Assembly (NCBI GenBank): GCA_004293915.1
Contig: RDZG01000079.1
Coordinates: forward strand, 1-64,000
Source: Bacteroidota bacterium
Lineage (GTDB): Bacteria > Bacteroidota > Bacteroidia > Cytophagales > UBA9547
DNA: 64,000 nucleotides
Reading direction: 5' to 3'
Made by a program: the position numbers and the translations under genes. Shown here in pieces: positions 32,904 through 44,100 of this stretch (its first letter is position 1; each line of letters begins with the position of its first letter). Below the pieces are notes generated by a model. The model made no database searches. It had not been told where the DNA came from and was given only the letters and a program-made list of their open reading frames with translations.

Positions 32904-34670
32904 TTACCCTTTGCTCAACATTACTTTGGCTATGTGTTTGCCCAAACGGTTGGAGATTTTGAAAAAATACATGCCATTGGAATAGGCACTCAAATCAATA
33001 TCCGTTTCGTTGGATGTGGTGGTGAACGTTTGCAAGGTTTTGCCTGCAATATCTGTTAAAACAATTTCGCTCTCGCCATCAAAACCTATGGTAAGGTGGA
33101 CTTTTGAGGTGGTGGGGTTGGGGAAAATTATTATTCTTGAACCAGTTGCGTTTACTTTATCAATATGCTCAGCACTTTCAGTTGCTTCTAACCTTCCAGT
33201 GCTAGAAGAAGTAGAACAATCAACAAAATTAGAATTTTTTGCATGGAAGTTTGAGCCTGACTTTGCATGAAACCCAGAAGAAATTCTTATGTTATCTCTG
33301 CCATGAAAAACAACTTCTGCATTTGGTTCAATTATATAATTACTACCTGAAAATATAGTATGAGCTGTAATATTTTCTAAATTATTTGATACAACGGTTT
33401 TGCCAAATACCACTTTATTTGATTGAAAAGGAAATAAACCTGCCACTACATGAAATTGCTCATTTAAAACTCTTGCATTATTTGCAGAAGATCTACAAAG
33501 GAAACAACTTGGTGGATTTGTACCTGTTGCAACTCCTTGAAACAATACATTAGGATTTGACCAATGATTTATTTTTGTATATTCTGCAGGTGGTATATTA
33601 TCAGTATCATAAGCCATTATTGTTCTATATTTAACACCATTATTGCCCGTAAATCTGTAGCCATATCCATAGTTTCTAAAATTAAATGGAAACCATGTTG
33701 CATCTTCAATATTATGTTCAGCACCTAGCAAATGACCTATTTCGTGAGCAAAAATAAAATTAGTTTCAATGTCCGCTGCTACCACAAAACAAAACGCCTC
33801 ATCTGCTTCATCTGCACCTATTGCATAAGCCCTACCTCCAGCATCTTCAATTCTACCTGTTAATAATACACAAATATCAGCATCGTACAAGGATCGTTGT
33901 AAATGAATTTCATCCATTTTTCCATCATCATCGTCTTGAAAAGCATTTACTATTTCGCTAGAACTTTTATTCGTTTCGTCATAATTAACTTTCATACTTA
34001 CTGCTAATTTAAGTCTTACATTTACATTGCTATTCATATAACTTTGATTTGTAGTAATAATCTGCTGTTCAATATGAGCAGCAATACCTCTTCCATCTTC
34101 TAATAACGCAGTATTAATAGCACCATCTGTATAAGCTACTAAAACTCTAATAACACAATCTGCATGATTTTCTGTCCATGAATTGGCACTCAAATTGTTA
34201 GGTTCATTATGATTAGGAATGTGGTCATTTGAATTTGTAATAGTGTCTATTAAATGAGATTTTTTGGTCGCACACTTAAAATCTACTTTATCAAGTATAT
34301 CAATAAGCATTAAAAGGTTTTTACTTTTATTAAACACATAGTTTTTGTTATTGATATTAAACTCAAATGAATTTAAAGTATCATTTTTAAAACTTAATTT
34401 TAATGATGATGCGTTGATTTCATTATAGGCAAATATTAAATCTACAATTTTATTTTCATCTTCGCTTTGAGCATCATGAAATACTTTATATAAACCAATA
34501 GTATTATTGTCAATAATTACATTTACAAAGTCATAGTTATCATAGCTAATATTAGAGTTAAGCTTATAATTGTTAAGATTTGAAATCAATTTTAAATCAA
34601 ATATGGGTTTAGCTTCTAAATTATTAATTATGAATAATGTATAAATTAATGCTTTAAGATTAGGTTTCAT
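32904..34670 (-). CDS. secreted metzincin metalloprotease with T9SS CTD (copy A)
   Basis: Started at MKPNLKALIYTLFIINNLEA (588 residues). The longer start would run into the lipoprotein gene. Metzincin motif HEIGHLLGAEH near residue 307 with Met-turn YRTIMAYD; CxxC (FLCRSS) in the second part; the same coathanger-stack-like domain (ENITAHTIFSGSNYIIE, VVFHGRDNIRISSGFHAKSG). The type A CTD (FPNPTTSKVHLTIGFDGESE, GMYFFKISN) ends VMLSKG. Beyond the zinc motif the two copies are very similar, and the CTDs differ at only a few residues. The gene follows its lipoprotein by 7 bases. It ends against the fibre-gene fragment. Confidence 0.85.
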   Translation of the reverse strand: MKPNLKALIYTLFIINNLEAKPIFDLKLISNLNNYKLNSNISYDNYDFVNVIIDNNTIGLYKVFHDAQSEDENKIVDLIFAYNEINASSLKLSFKNDTLNSFEFNINNKNYVFNKSKNLLMLIDILDKVDFKCATKKSHLIDTITNSNDHIPNHNEPNNLSANSWTENHADCVIRVLVAYTDGAINTALLEDGRGIAAHIEQQIITTNQSYMNSNVNVRLKLAVSMKVNYDETNKSSSEIVNAFQDDDDGKMDEIHLQRSLYDADICVLLTGRIEDAGGRAYAIGADEADEAFCFVVAADIETNFIFAHEIGHLLGAEHNIEDATWFPFNFRNYGYGYRFTGNNGVKYRTIMAYDTDNIPPAEYTKINHWSNPNVLFQGVATGTNPPSCFLCRSSANNARVLNEQFHVVAGLFPFQSNKVVFGKTVVSNNLENITAHTIFSGSNYIIEPNAEVVFHGRDNIRISSGFHAKSGSNFHAKNSNFVDCSTSSSTGRLEATESAEHIDKVNATGSRIIIFPNPTTSKVHLTIGFDGESEIVLTDIAGKTLQTFTTTSNETDIDLSAYSNGMYFFKISNRLGKHIAKVMLSKG

Positions 34671-34677
34671 TTTATAA

Positions 34678-35139
34678 TTATTTTTTGTATACAATAAAAC
34701 TATGATATTCTTCTGAACAATTTCCATTCATAAAAGTATAACCTAATGTATCTAGTCTATTGTAGATACTATTATTAAACTTAAAACTAGCACTTGTGCT
34801 ATCTAATTTAAATTCATATTTTTTTTCATTTCTTTTTAAAAAATAATATCCAGTACAATTTAAAGGCTTGCCAGATATTTTTTCAAATTTAAGCGAATCA
34901 TTGTTAAGCAACTTATAATAATAACATGTGCAAATTGTATTTTGTGCTAAATAACGATTTAGAGTGTCTTTTGCTAAATCATTTCCTACTCTAATTTCAC
35001 TGTTGCATTTTACAACTTGGTCTGCAGAATTTTTATTTGAACCATTCATACTATTTCCACAAGCATCTAATACATCCTTTTTGCAACTTAATATTGTTAG
35101 AATAAAAATAATATACATTAATTTTGAAATATTTTTCAT
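34678..35139 (-). CDS. lipoprotein partner of metalloprotease copy A
   Basis: A 153-residue lipoprotein (signal MKNISKLMYIIFILTILSC with lipid Cys19, then KKDVLDACGN). It has SGxNxxSADQV and the CTCYYYKLLNNDSLKF core that align with the copy B lipoprotein, and the common end RLDTLGYTF. It lies between the fibre-gene tail and the protease, in one probable transcript. Function is not recognised. Confidence 0.65.
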   Translation of the reverse strand: MKNISKLMYIIFILTILSCKKDVLDACGNSMNGSNKNSADQVVKCNSEIRVGNDLAKDTLNRYLAQNTICTCYYYKLLNNDSLKFEKISGKPLNCTGYYFLKRNEKKYEFKLDSTSASFKFNNSIYNRLDTLGYTFMNGNCSEEYHSFIVYKK

Positions 35140-35143
35140 ATCG

Positions 35144-35914
35144 CTATTTTTTATAGTTTATTTTTTTCTCTAATTCAATAATATACAAAGTAAGTTCTTC
35201 TATTTTTTTCATTTGTAGTTTGAGCATAGCTGGTACACCAGGCAAATGTTTGTTTTTAGCGATAAAGTTTTCTACATCTTTTAGTTTCATTAAGTCATAA
35301 TTTTTGTCAAAAACATAATCGCACCATGTGCCATTGGTGTTTACACAAACATCTTTTGCTCCAAGATTACCTACTATTCGTGTATTGCCATTTACAGCTA
35401 AAAGTGTACCAGCACAACAATCTGCTGAAAATGGAGTCCAAGGGTCTTGAATTTTGATAGCACCTACTATCAACCCACCACCTTCGGTAAATATCTGTAC
35501 TTTTCGTGCAGGATATGCTTTGCCATTGCCAGTGCCTCCAAATATATTCAAATATTCATCGGTGCCACTAGTACCAAGTTTTATACTTGCGGCATTACCA
35601 TCGGGCAACCCTACACGAGGTCCAAATTGTAAAGCATATTGGCCTTTAATCCAAACATTGCTATTTACCTCTATCTGACCATCAAATGTTGCCCCACCTT
35701 CATTAAAGAATCTTATTCTACGGTTGCTACCTGTTGTACCAGCACCAACAATACACAACGCACCAGTATCAAATGTTCCATATCCAATTTTACCTGCACT
35801 TTGTTCTTTTACCAATCCTGCCCCAAATTCCAACACATTGTTTCCTGTAATTTGTACATTTCCACCATAAGAAATTGAATTTCCATTGATTGCCCATGGA
35901 TTAATTTCGTTCAA
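35144..35914 (-). CDS. C-terminal part of a frameshifted fibre-like protein
   Basis: A 256-residue frame that continues the upstream gene (35920-37944). The bases before its first ATG read FPDGTKISSLNEINPWAING in this frame, directly joining the sequence PSYIGINK of the other part. The C-terminal ~50 residues (VENFIAKNKHLPGVPA, IEELTLYIIELEKKI) are the tail-fibre/S74-like ending common in Bacteroidota secreted fibre proteins. Compared with the fragment at 32741-32903, a short GSEVEKN-type stretch after LPGVPA is missing here. The intact gene would be about 933 residues. As it stands the second part has no signal peptide. Confidence 0.7.
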   Translation of the reverse strand: MNEINPWAINGNSISYGGNVQITGNNVLEFGAGLVKEQSAGKIGYGTFDTGALCIVGAGTTGSNRRIRFFNEGGATFDGQIEVNSNVWIKGQYALQFGPRVGLPDGNAASIKLGTSGTDEYLNIFGGTGNGKAYPARKVQIFTEGGGLIVGAIKIQDPWTPFSADCCAGTLLAVNGNTRIVGNLGAKDVCVNTNGTWCDYVFDKNYDLMKLKDVENFIAKNKHLPGVPAMLKLQMKKIEELTLYIIELEKKINYKK

Positions 35915-35919
35915 TGAAC

Positions 35920-37944
35920 TTATCTTTGTACCATCAGGAAAAATATTTTGTTGATACCAATATAGCTAGGTTGGTTTAGTGCCTCTGGCGTTTTAATCAC
36001 TAGCGAACGATGTGCTAAGAGTTCGGCTTTTGTAATCCCATTTGTATTTTGAATACTAATCGGTGCTGTTATAAATTCTAGTTGAGCTTCATCAGCATTA
36101 AATCGAATACATGAGCCAAGATTATAGTTAGCTGGATATGTGCCATTTCCTGAATAGTTTTGAAACCTTACATAAGCTGTATCCCTTGCATAAATTGACT
36201 TAAACCTTCCTCCATTTAATCCTTCTTCAAAAACCATATTACCAAAAATAAACGACTCTGGTATTCGATTTACATTTTTAACTGCACCATTGCCATTACC
36301 AGGTCCATAAATTTGAACCGAAGTTATGATTCTACTAAAGTCTTGCAAAACTAATGTGCCAATTTTTAGCTGTTTATTATCTCCTAACGTATCGCCTGTA
36401 AGCTCTAACTCGGATGCTGTGATTTTTCCCGTTACTTTCAAGCCTCCATTTATGGCTACTTTATCAAAACTTGTCAAAGGAGGTGCTGCCATTCCGATAC
36501 CCACTCTGCCTCCATTTTTATTAATTTCAGTATTCTGAAACCCACTTCCCGAAACACCACCTAAATATAACGAATTTGTACCAATTTTCAACTTACCTTG
36601 CACATTTACATTTTGTGGGTAGGTTAGATAATTATTAGTCATTTCCCAGTTGCTACCAGCCGTAGTTTGCACACTGCCATCTGCAAATTGCAAAGCTTTG
36701 TGTATTTTCACGGTTTGGTTGGCATCCCAACTTAGGGCTAGTTTTGTGCCTGTGGTGTTCCAATTGCTGTTTGCGGTGCTGCTGCCCAATGCACCTCCGT
36801 TTTCGCCAAACACTACTGGTCCTGAATAGCCACCAACGCCTCCGAAATCATTTGCTTTGCGTATGCCGTTGTTAAAATTGCCTGTATTGCCAAAATACAT
36901 GGCATTATCGTTTAAATATGGCGAACTATTAAAATTGATTTCGCCATATTGGCTCATGCTCAATACAGGTTTGTTGTCATTATATTGTCCTTGCACAGGG
37001 GTATAAAACTCCAATGCCGAACCTGTGTAGTTTATTCTGTTGCCTACAAAAGTCAAGTTTTGCACCGCTAATCCACTCAAACTCACATTTGTAGTTTGTC
37101 CGTTCACCACAGCTTGGTTTATTTTTGAGGCAGAATTTATAAATGTGCCATCATCAAAAATCAAACCTGTGCCTGTGCCAGTAAGGTTGATGTTTCCTGC
37201 CACAGAAAGTTTTTGGGTGGGTGCTGTGGTGCCAATGCCTACATTGCCATCGGGAGTGATGCGTAGTTTTTCGGTATTATTGGTAACTATTTTTAGGGCT
37301 TCGTTGTTTACACTTCCAAAAAACTGTGTGCTAGCTACAGTATTGCCTTGCAACGACCACATACCAGGCAAAATGGGGTTGGTGGTGGTATTGGTTATTT
37401 TTCCGTTTATTACTAAATCTAATCCTGTGGCTTCGCCAAAGCCTGCTGCTTCGTACACATCGGCAGGGTTACTAAAAATATAAAATCGCAATTCGATAGG
37501 CGTTTGTATGCCTGTGAGCGAGCTTAGGGTAAATGTTTGGGCTTGGGTAGGCGTAGCGATAGTTTTGTTTGAAACATTTACCAAATTCGATTGGGCATCG
37601 ATATATGATAAATTAAAAGTACGGTTGCGGTTTTGCGAAAACCCTTGAATAGCTACACTGCTAATATCGATGGCAAAGTTTGGGTTTGGCGAAATCGTAA
37701 CACTTATATAATATGCGGGAATGACACCAATGCCATTTTTGGCTTGGGCTAAGGTTGTAGCCGATAGGTTTGTTACCGAATAGGAGTTTGTAAAAGAACT
37801 AGAAACTTGTATGTTTCCACTTGTGGCGATGGTTGCCGAGCCTATGCCTGATGCCAATGTTGGCGTAGTGTTTGCGTTTGCAAAATCCCAAGTGGCAAGT
37901 TGGGTGGTTTGGGCAAAAGTAAAAATAGAACCCAATACAAGCAT
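35920..37944 (-). CDS. N-terminal part of a frameshifted fibre-like protein
   Basis: Starting at the ATG in KLISIMLVLGSIFTFAQ (the upstream 48 codons are unlikely), this is about 674 residues. It has a signal peptide, a DUF-like lectin/sandwich domain (TTQLATWDFANANTTP, SSVAIQGFSQNRNRTFNLSY), then collagen-poor beta-helical fibre repeats with TPDGNVGIGTTAPTQKL and GRVGIGMAAP, the 'variant GIGT' pattern of trimeric fibre proteins. It stops at 35920 through loss of one base in an A/T run (near 35940), after which the frame carries on in the C-terminal part. It begins just downstream of a (GT)7 tract. Confidence 0.7.
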   Translation of the reverse strand: MLVLGSIFTFAQTTQLATWDFANANTTPTLASGIGSATIATSGNIQVSSSFTNSYSVTNLSATTLAQAKNGIGVIPAYYISVTISPNPNFAIDISSVAIQGFSQNRNRTFNLSYIDAQSNLVNVSNKTIATPTQAQTFTLSSLTGIQTPIELRFYIFSNPADVYEAAGFGEATGLDLVINGKITNTTTNPILPGMWSLQGNTVASTQFFGSVNNEALKIVTNNTEKLRITPDGNVGIGTTAPTQKLSVAGNINLTGTGTGLIFDDGTFINSASKINQAVVNGQTTNVSLSGLAVQNLTFVGNRINYTGSALEFYTPVQGQYNDNKPVLSMSQYGEINFNSSPYLNDNAMYFGNTGNFNNGIRKANDFGGVGGYSGPVVFGENGGALGSSTANSNWNTTGTKLALSWDANQTVKIHKALQFADGSVQTTAGSNWEMTNNYLTYPQNVNVQGKLKIGTNSLYLGGVSGSGFQNTEINKNGGRVGIGMAAPPLTSFDKVAINGGLKVTGKITASELELTGDTLGDNKQLKIGTLVLQDFSRIITSVQIYGPGNGNGAVKNVNRIPESFIFGNMVFEEGLNGGRFKSIYARDTAYVRFQNYSGNGTYPANYNLGSCIRFNADEAQLEFITAPISIQNTNGITKAELLAHRSLVIKTPEALNQPSYIGINKIFFLMVQR

Positions 37945-37961
37945 TATACTTATAAGTTTAC

Positions 37962-37975
37962 GTGTGTGTGTGTGT
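37962..37975 (-). repeat. (GT)7 dinucleotide tract near the fibre gene start
   Basis: GTGTGTGTGTGTGT, 17 bases ahead of the start ATG. On the minus strand it is (AC)7. Such tracts can change length by slipped-strand mispairing and alter expression or frame. Confidence 0.6.
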
Positions 37976-38163
37976 AACAGATTGCAATTTAATAAATGAA
38001 GATTTAGCGGTTGTAAAATTTTTGGTAAGTATAAATACAAATATTGAGAAAAACAAATGGGGATAGAAAATGAAATTTGAAAAAACATAAAAAATAGTGC
38101 TTTAGTTTAAAAAAGGAGTTACAAATAAACTAAAAAATAATTTTAAAGAAACTATTAAAAGCA

Positions 38164-38189
38164 AAAAAGACAGCTTTCGCTGTCTTTTT
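38164..38189 (-). terminator. rho-independent terminator of the giant adhesin gene
   Basis: AAAAAGACAGC-TTTC-GCTGTCTTTTT, an 11-bp perfect stem, just after the stop codon at 38198 in the minus direction, with a T-rich continuation. Symmetric, so it may also stop plus-strand transcripts. Confidence 0.8.
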
Positions 38190-38197
38190 GTTTCTTA

Positions 38198-41100
38198 TTA
38201 TCTAACCAAAGTTACTGAACCTCGAATATTTTTCTTGCCTTTTTCTTGGTCTTCGTACTGCGATTCGTATTCAATCAAATATGGATAAACCCCAATCGGC
38301 ATTGGCGAACCATTGTATGTGCCATCCCAACCATCGCTTGGTACTTTTGAATCAAAAATTACTTCCCCCCAACGGTTGTAAATACGCATGCGATAGTTTT
38401 TGAAATAATTACCAAATACTACAAATACTCTATCAACTGGATTTGGACCATCAGGTATAAATGCACCCGGCACAAATACTTTTGGTTTACACGATTGTTT
38501 CACAACCACACTATCCAAAACATTACAATTATTCGATTTATTGAATACTTTAAAATAGTATTTAAGCGTGTCATACACAATTTCTTTCTGTCCCGTGTTG
38601 CCCGAAGCCAACCACAAATACCTAAAGTCTCCCGCACCAGCATCGAGTTCGAAGCCTCCATTTTTGGTATCATCAATACATTTAGACACCAATGATTCGT
38701 TTTTCACCACAGGTTTTGCATTGAAGCTAACATTCGATGTATCAAACGCAATACACTCGCCAATTTGGAATTTAGCAATGTATCTTCCTGCACCTTTAAA
38801 AGATTCTGTTACACCCAAAACAGAATTTGTATATGGAACAACTTGATTAAAATTACCTTGAGTTGTAGTAATCGCTATACCATCAACAGACCAAGTAATA
38901 CCAGCAAAGAATGTTGTATCACGAATAGAAGGTGCTGGTCTATAACTAATTTTAATTGGCGAAACCACCGTTAAAGGTTGTGCATTTAACAATGCAACAT
39001 CTCCTGCACAAATCGAATAATCTTTCATGGTCATAATTGGTCTTGGATGTGTTTTTATACGAATAGTATCATCTAAAAAGCAACTCAAACCATCTGTAAC
39101 ATCTATTACTCTAACCACATATTTTATGCTATCTACCGAAACACCTGCCACTTGAATAGATGGTTTATTTAGTTCTAATGCAAAATTTGAACCATTGTAT
39201 GTGCTATTCCAATTCACGAATACTCTATTATTAAATCGCATCGAATCTATTGCGTTTATACCATTATTAACTCTCTTAAGTTGATTAATAAATCCATTTG
39301 CATTGCTCCATGCCAAAGCAGTGGTATTTACTAACGAATCCCTAGTTTTTACAATATAAGGTGTCATTTCAAACGGAGAGTCTTTACAAACTACTTTTCC
39401 ATTAGTCCTCAATTCTGGTAACCCTCTTACCAAGGTTGTGTCAGTTGTAGAACAAACAAATTTAGTGTATGACAATATATATAAACCTGGGTCAGCTTTC
39501 AAACCTGTTGTATCGTTTGCACCAAAATTATTCAACTGTACATTACCTCTATACCATTGGAATTTACCTCCTTGTGCATTTACAGGAATATCATTTATTT
39601 TTTTACCACTATTATGACTTGAGGCACTTGCAGGAAGTGTCAATGTTGGAGAAAAGCATATTTTTGGCAATAAATTTAACGAAGGCAATGTCAATGTTTT
39701 AATAATGATAGTATCCAAAGCAATACAACCATAGCGATCATCTTTTGCACGCAATACATAAACAGAATCATCATAATTTGTAAATACATCAACTGTTGTA
39801 ATTCCAGGTGCAGAAATAATTCCCAAAATAGTATTGATTGGAGCCATCCAAGTATAAGTAACTCCATCCACAATAGTTGCTACATTTAGTCGTTGAATTT
39901 GATTTCTACAAACAATTACATCCGAACCAGCAAAAACATCTGGATTAGGTTTTTTCTTCAATTCTAAATCAAACGAATTTTGTCTGTATCTACACAATCC
40001 TCTACCTTTTGTAGTAAGTGTAATCTTCACAAAAGACGCACCAGTTACACTATTTGTAGGTACTAAATCAGCTTGTGATGGCACATAAACAGGATTTTGG
40101 TCTGCTCTTGTAACTCCAAATCCACCCGTACCAGATGTAGACCAAATCATAAACGCCACATTTGCAGTATCAGCTCTAAGTTGTATTGCAGTTATCGTAC
40201 AAATCGAAATATCTGGATTGATATTTACAATTGGCAATGGCGTTAGTAAAACTGTAATTGAATCTTTCACCGCAGGACATGCACTCGATGGTGTATTTGA
40301 AGATAAATACAATTTAACACCCGTTAAATTTCTATCGTTAGTTGATGGTACATACACATTGCTTAATGTTGTAGTAGGCGAACTAAACACACCACTTGCT
40401 GGACTTGCTGTTGTCCAAATTGCACGAGTCGTATTTAATACCGAACCAGTAAGCGAAATGCTATTTGTATCCGCACAAACACTACGGTCTAAACCAGCAT
40501 CAACTTGAATCAATTTGTCGATTTTCAATATCACGCGAGCCGTGTCGCCAAAGAAACAGCCAGGAGTACTAGTCGATTCTAAGAATAAATTTATCGTTCC
40601 TGCTGCAATATCTGCTGGGTTAATTCTATATGTATCAACAAAATTTAAACCTGAAGTCGAAGCTAAATTTGCTCCTGGATTAGTACTATTGGATGCAAAA
40701 TTACCTAACCCAACAGTTCTCCAAGTGGCACGAGCAATTCCTTGCGCATTTACGTTTAAGCCTAGAGTTGTAGTGCTTTCGCAAAGTGTAAAGTTCTGAA
40801 TTGCAGGCGAGAATTTAGGAGGCTGTGTTATTTGTAAATCCACAGTACGAGACAATTCTCCACATGTACCCATATTTTGAGTTACAAATGTAAAACGAAC
40901 CGTTCTATCTCTTCCATCATTTAGCATATCTGCAGCAGATGGCGTATAGGTAATTCCTGTTACCGTTGGTGGATTATTAACCACATTTGATGGCGACAAT
41001 TGCCCAGTACCACCCGTAAAACTCCATTTTCCTTCTAATGCAACTGGATTAGTAAATAGCCCAGTTAAAGTTACTGGTCTAATATCGTTTTTACAAATAG

Positions 41101-44100
41101 TAGGAATAACTGGAATTTGTATCGTTGGTCGAGATGTAAATGTTACTTGCATATCGTCAGGATAAACATTTGATGCACAAGCCCCCAGACCATTTACAGT
41201 TAAAGTCATTATTATTTTTTGATCTGTAAATCCAGCAAAAACAGCTTTTGTTGCACCTAATGTATCTTCAACACTTGGTGTATAAGAAGCATTCAAATCA
41301 TTGCTTGTTGGTGCAAAAGTACCTCTACCACCTATACAAGTACCACAGAATGAATTAGTTAAAAATCCAGCACCTGACGGTTTAGATGGAACCCAGCCTG
41401 GATTTGCACCATTTTGTACAAAACCATTTAGATTAATAAGCCTATTATCTGCACAAATAATTTGGTCTATACCCGCACTAACCACCACGACTGGTGCTTT
41501 ATCAAAGAAAATAGACATATAATCTTTTACAATTTTACAAGGATTTGGACCTGTGGAAGCTAACTCTAACACAACTTGACCGCCATTTCTATCGCTTGCA
41601 GAAGGCACATAAATATCTCCAAGTAAGGTAGTTATAGCTAAACCAGAGCCAACAAATGTACCTGTACCAAACGAAGTCCAGATGATTCCAGTACTGGTCG
41701 TAATTCCAGTAATTGTTTTCGAAGGATTTGTAAAACCAATACCCGTAAGCGAAACCTGTGCAATATCAGCACAAAATGTACGATCACTTCCTGCATTTAC
41801 AAACGGTCTGCCCGTAATTGAAACTGTAATGTTATCACTATATGTTTTACAAGTTCCATTTCCAGAAGTTGATACTGTTATTCCTATTACAGTTGCAAAA
41901 GGGTTTGCATTTTCTGCTGATGATAAATCGTATCGAATGATGGTTGGAACTGGCAAAGGCGAAGTGCTTGAAGATGGCGAGAACGAACCACTACCAGTTG
42001 TATACCAATCGGCTTGCAATGCTCCTGTTAATGTAGAAGTCAATTCGATATAGTTTGTGTCTGCACAAATACTATTAGGTACTAAATCAATTCTGATGGT
42101 AGGAATTTCTTCATATGTAACTCCAGTTGAAGAAATGACTTGATTACAAGATGGTGTAGTTGCATACGTGCCTGTGGTTGTAGCTACAAAAAGCATACCT
42201 GAAACTGATGAAAGTATATCTTCAGCACTTGGATCATATACACCTGAAAGCATAGTACTTGAGCCTAATAAGAAACTACCATTACCAGGAATAGTGCAAT
42301 TTCCACCAACACATCTAAAAGCAGACCACTGAACACCCGTTGCAACTGCAATATTTGCAGAAACAGTTAAATCATCAATATCACGACATTTAAACTGATT
42401 TGCAGAAAGTGTTAAAGTCGGTTTTGGTGAAATTAAAATATTCGTAACCCTAACTATTGGTTTACAGGTTCCTTGACCTGTTGCTGTAATAGTAAATGAT
42501 ATATTTCCAAATGTTCTATCATCATCGCTTACAACATAATTTGCAGGTAAAGTTGCTCCATTTCTTGCTAATGTAGAAAGCACACCTGAACCATTAGTTC
42601 TCCAATTAAAACCAGTTACAGAAGTAAAAGTAGTATTTCTTAAATCTGTACCACTTAATGTAAACGAGTTTAAATCACCGCAAATAGTTGGTAAAATATT
42701 GGCTTGTATATCAGGTTTTGGACTAATTGTAACCGTTAATGGTGCAGATATTGCTCCAAAACAAGAACCATTATCCGTAGAAGAAAGACTAAATACAATA
42801 TTTACTGGTGTAGGAGAACTTAACTCAGCAGCAGATGGCAAATAGGTAAATGGATCAGATGCAGAACCCCAATTTGTACTTCCAGATATTGCTCCAGAAC
42901 CTGACGTACTCCAAAGTCCGCCTCCTGCTTGCCTTATACTTCCAAATACATCTATCGAAGTTTGATCGGCACAAATACCATTTAAAGTTGTGGTAATTGT
43001 TGCAATTGGCGATTTATAAAAACGCACCTCTAGGGTATCAACAGCAGGATTACATGCTGCACCTCCTATTGTACTTGTGATTACATAAGCAGTAATTAAT
43101 CGTAAAATAATTGGCTGGTTTGCTGTGGCAGTATCTGCATTTGAAGCAATGTAGATATCATCAACATTTAAAATACTATTCAGTGCAGTTCCACTTACAG
43201 AGAACGTTCTTCCAATTGCTGAATTAGAAGATAGAAAATAACCAGTTCCACTTATAACCTGCCAAAAAGCTGCATTGGTTGGTGTTGCCAAACTATCTGT
43301 GCTGTTTGGTGTTGGTAATAATACACTACCCGAAACAGAAACTCCAGCAATAGTTGTATTAGCCACATTGCCACAAATCAAAATATCATCTGCTTTTGAT
43401 GCAGCACTTGGTGGAGCTGTAAAAATGAGAGAAAGGGTATCTTTAGACTCATTATCACACAAACTTGAACCATCATTCACCGATTCCATTGTTAATAATA
43501 CTTTTCCAGCTGCATAATCGGCTTGAGTAGGAATATAGGTTGCATTTATAGCATAATGTGTTAATGCTAATGTAGGAGAACCTGTTGTTGTAAAACTCCC
43601 AATTAATGTACCAGCTACTTCAACAGTATCTGCATTAGAAGCAGTAAATATACCTGTACCTGAAGTTCTCCATTTACTAAACGAAGTTCCAACTACGGTT
43701 CCACTCAATACCGGGAATTTGTTTTTACAAATGGCAATGTATCTTTTAGGAGCAGCTTTTATAAACATACCTGGAGTTAAATACCATGATACACTTGAAG
43801 AATTTAAAACACCGCAACCTCCAGGAGGTGGAGTATAAGTAAGCGTAAATGTTACCGAACCTGCTTCTCCAAATGCGGGAACATATCTATCATTCATTTT
43901 GGTAGTAGATTTTGTACCAGTAGACGCAAAGTTACCCAAACCTGTTGTACTCCATGTGCCTGCTGCACTATTAGGACCAGCTTGCAACACGAGTGCATTC
44001 AAATCTGTACCACATACTGTACGAGGACTGCCCGCATTTGCAACTGGCAATCCTGCAAAAGTATATACCACGTTAGCAAAAACAGGATTACATCCTGGTT

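Noticed and set aside
34671-34727. Longer N-terminus of metalloprotease copy A
   Set aside because: Overlaps the lipoprotein gene, and the signal peptide begins at MKPNLKAL.
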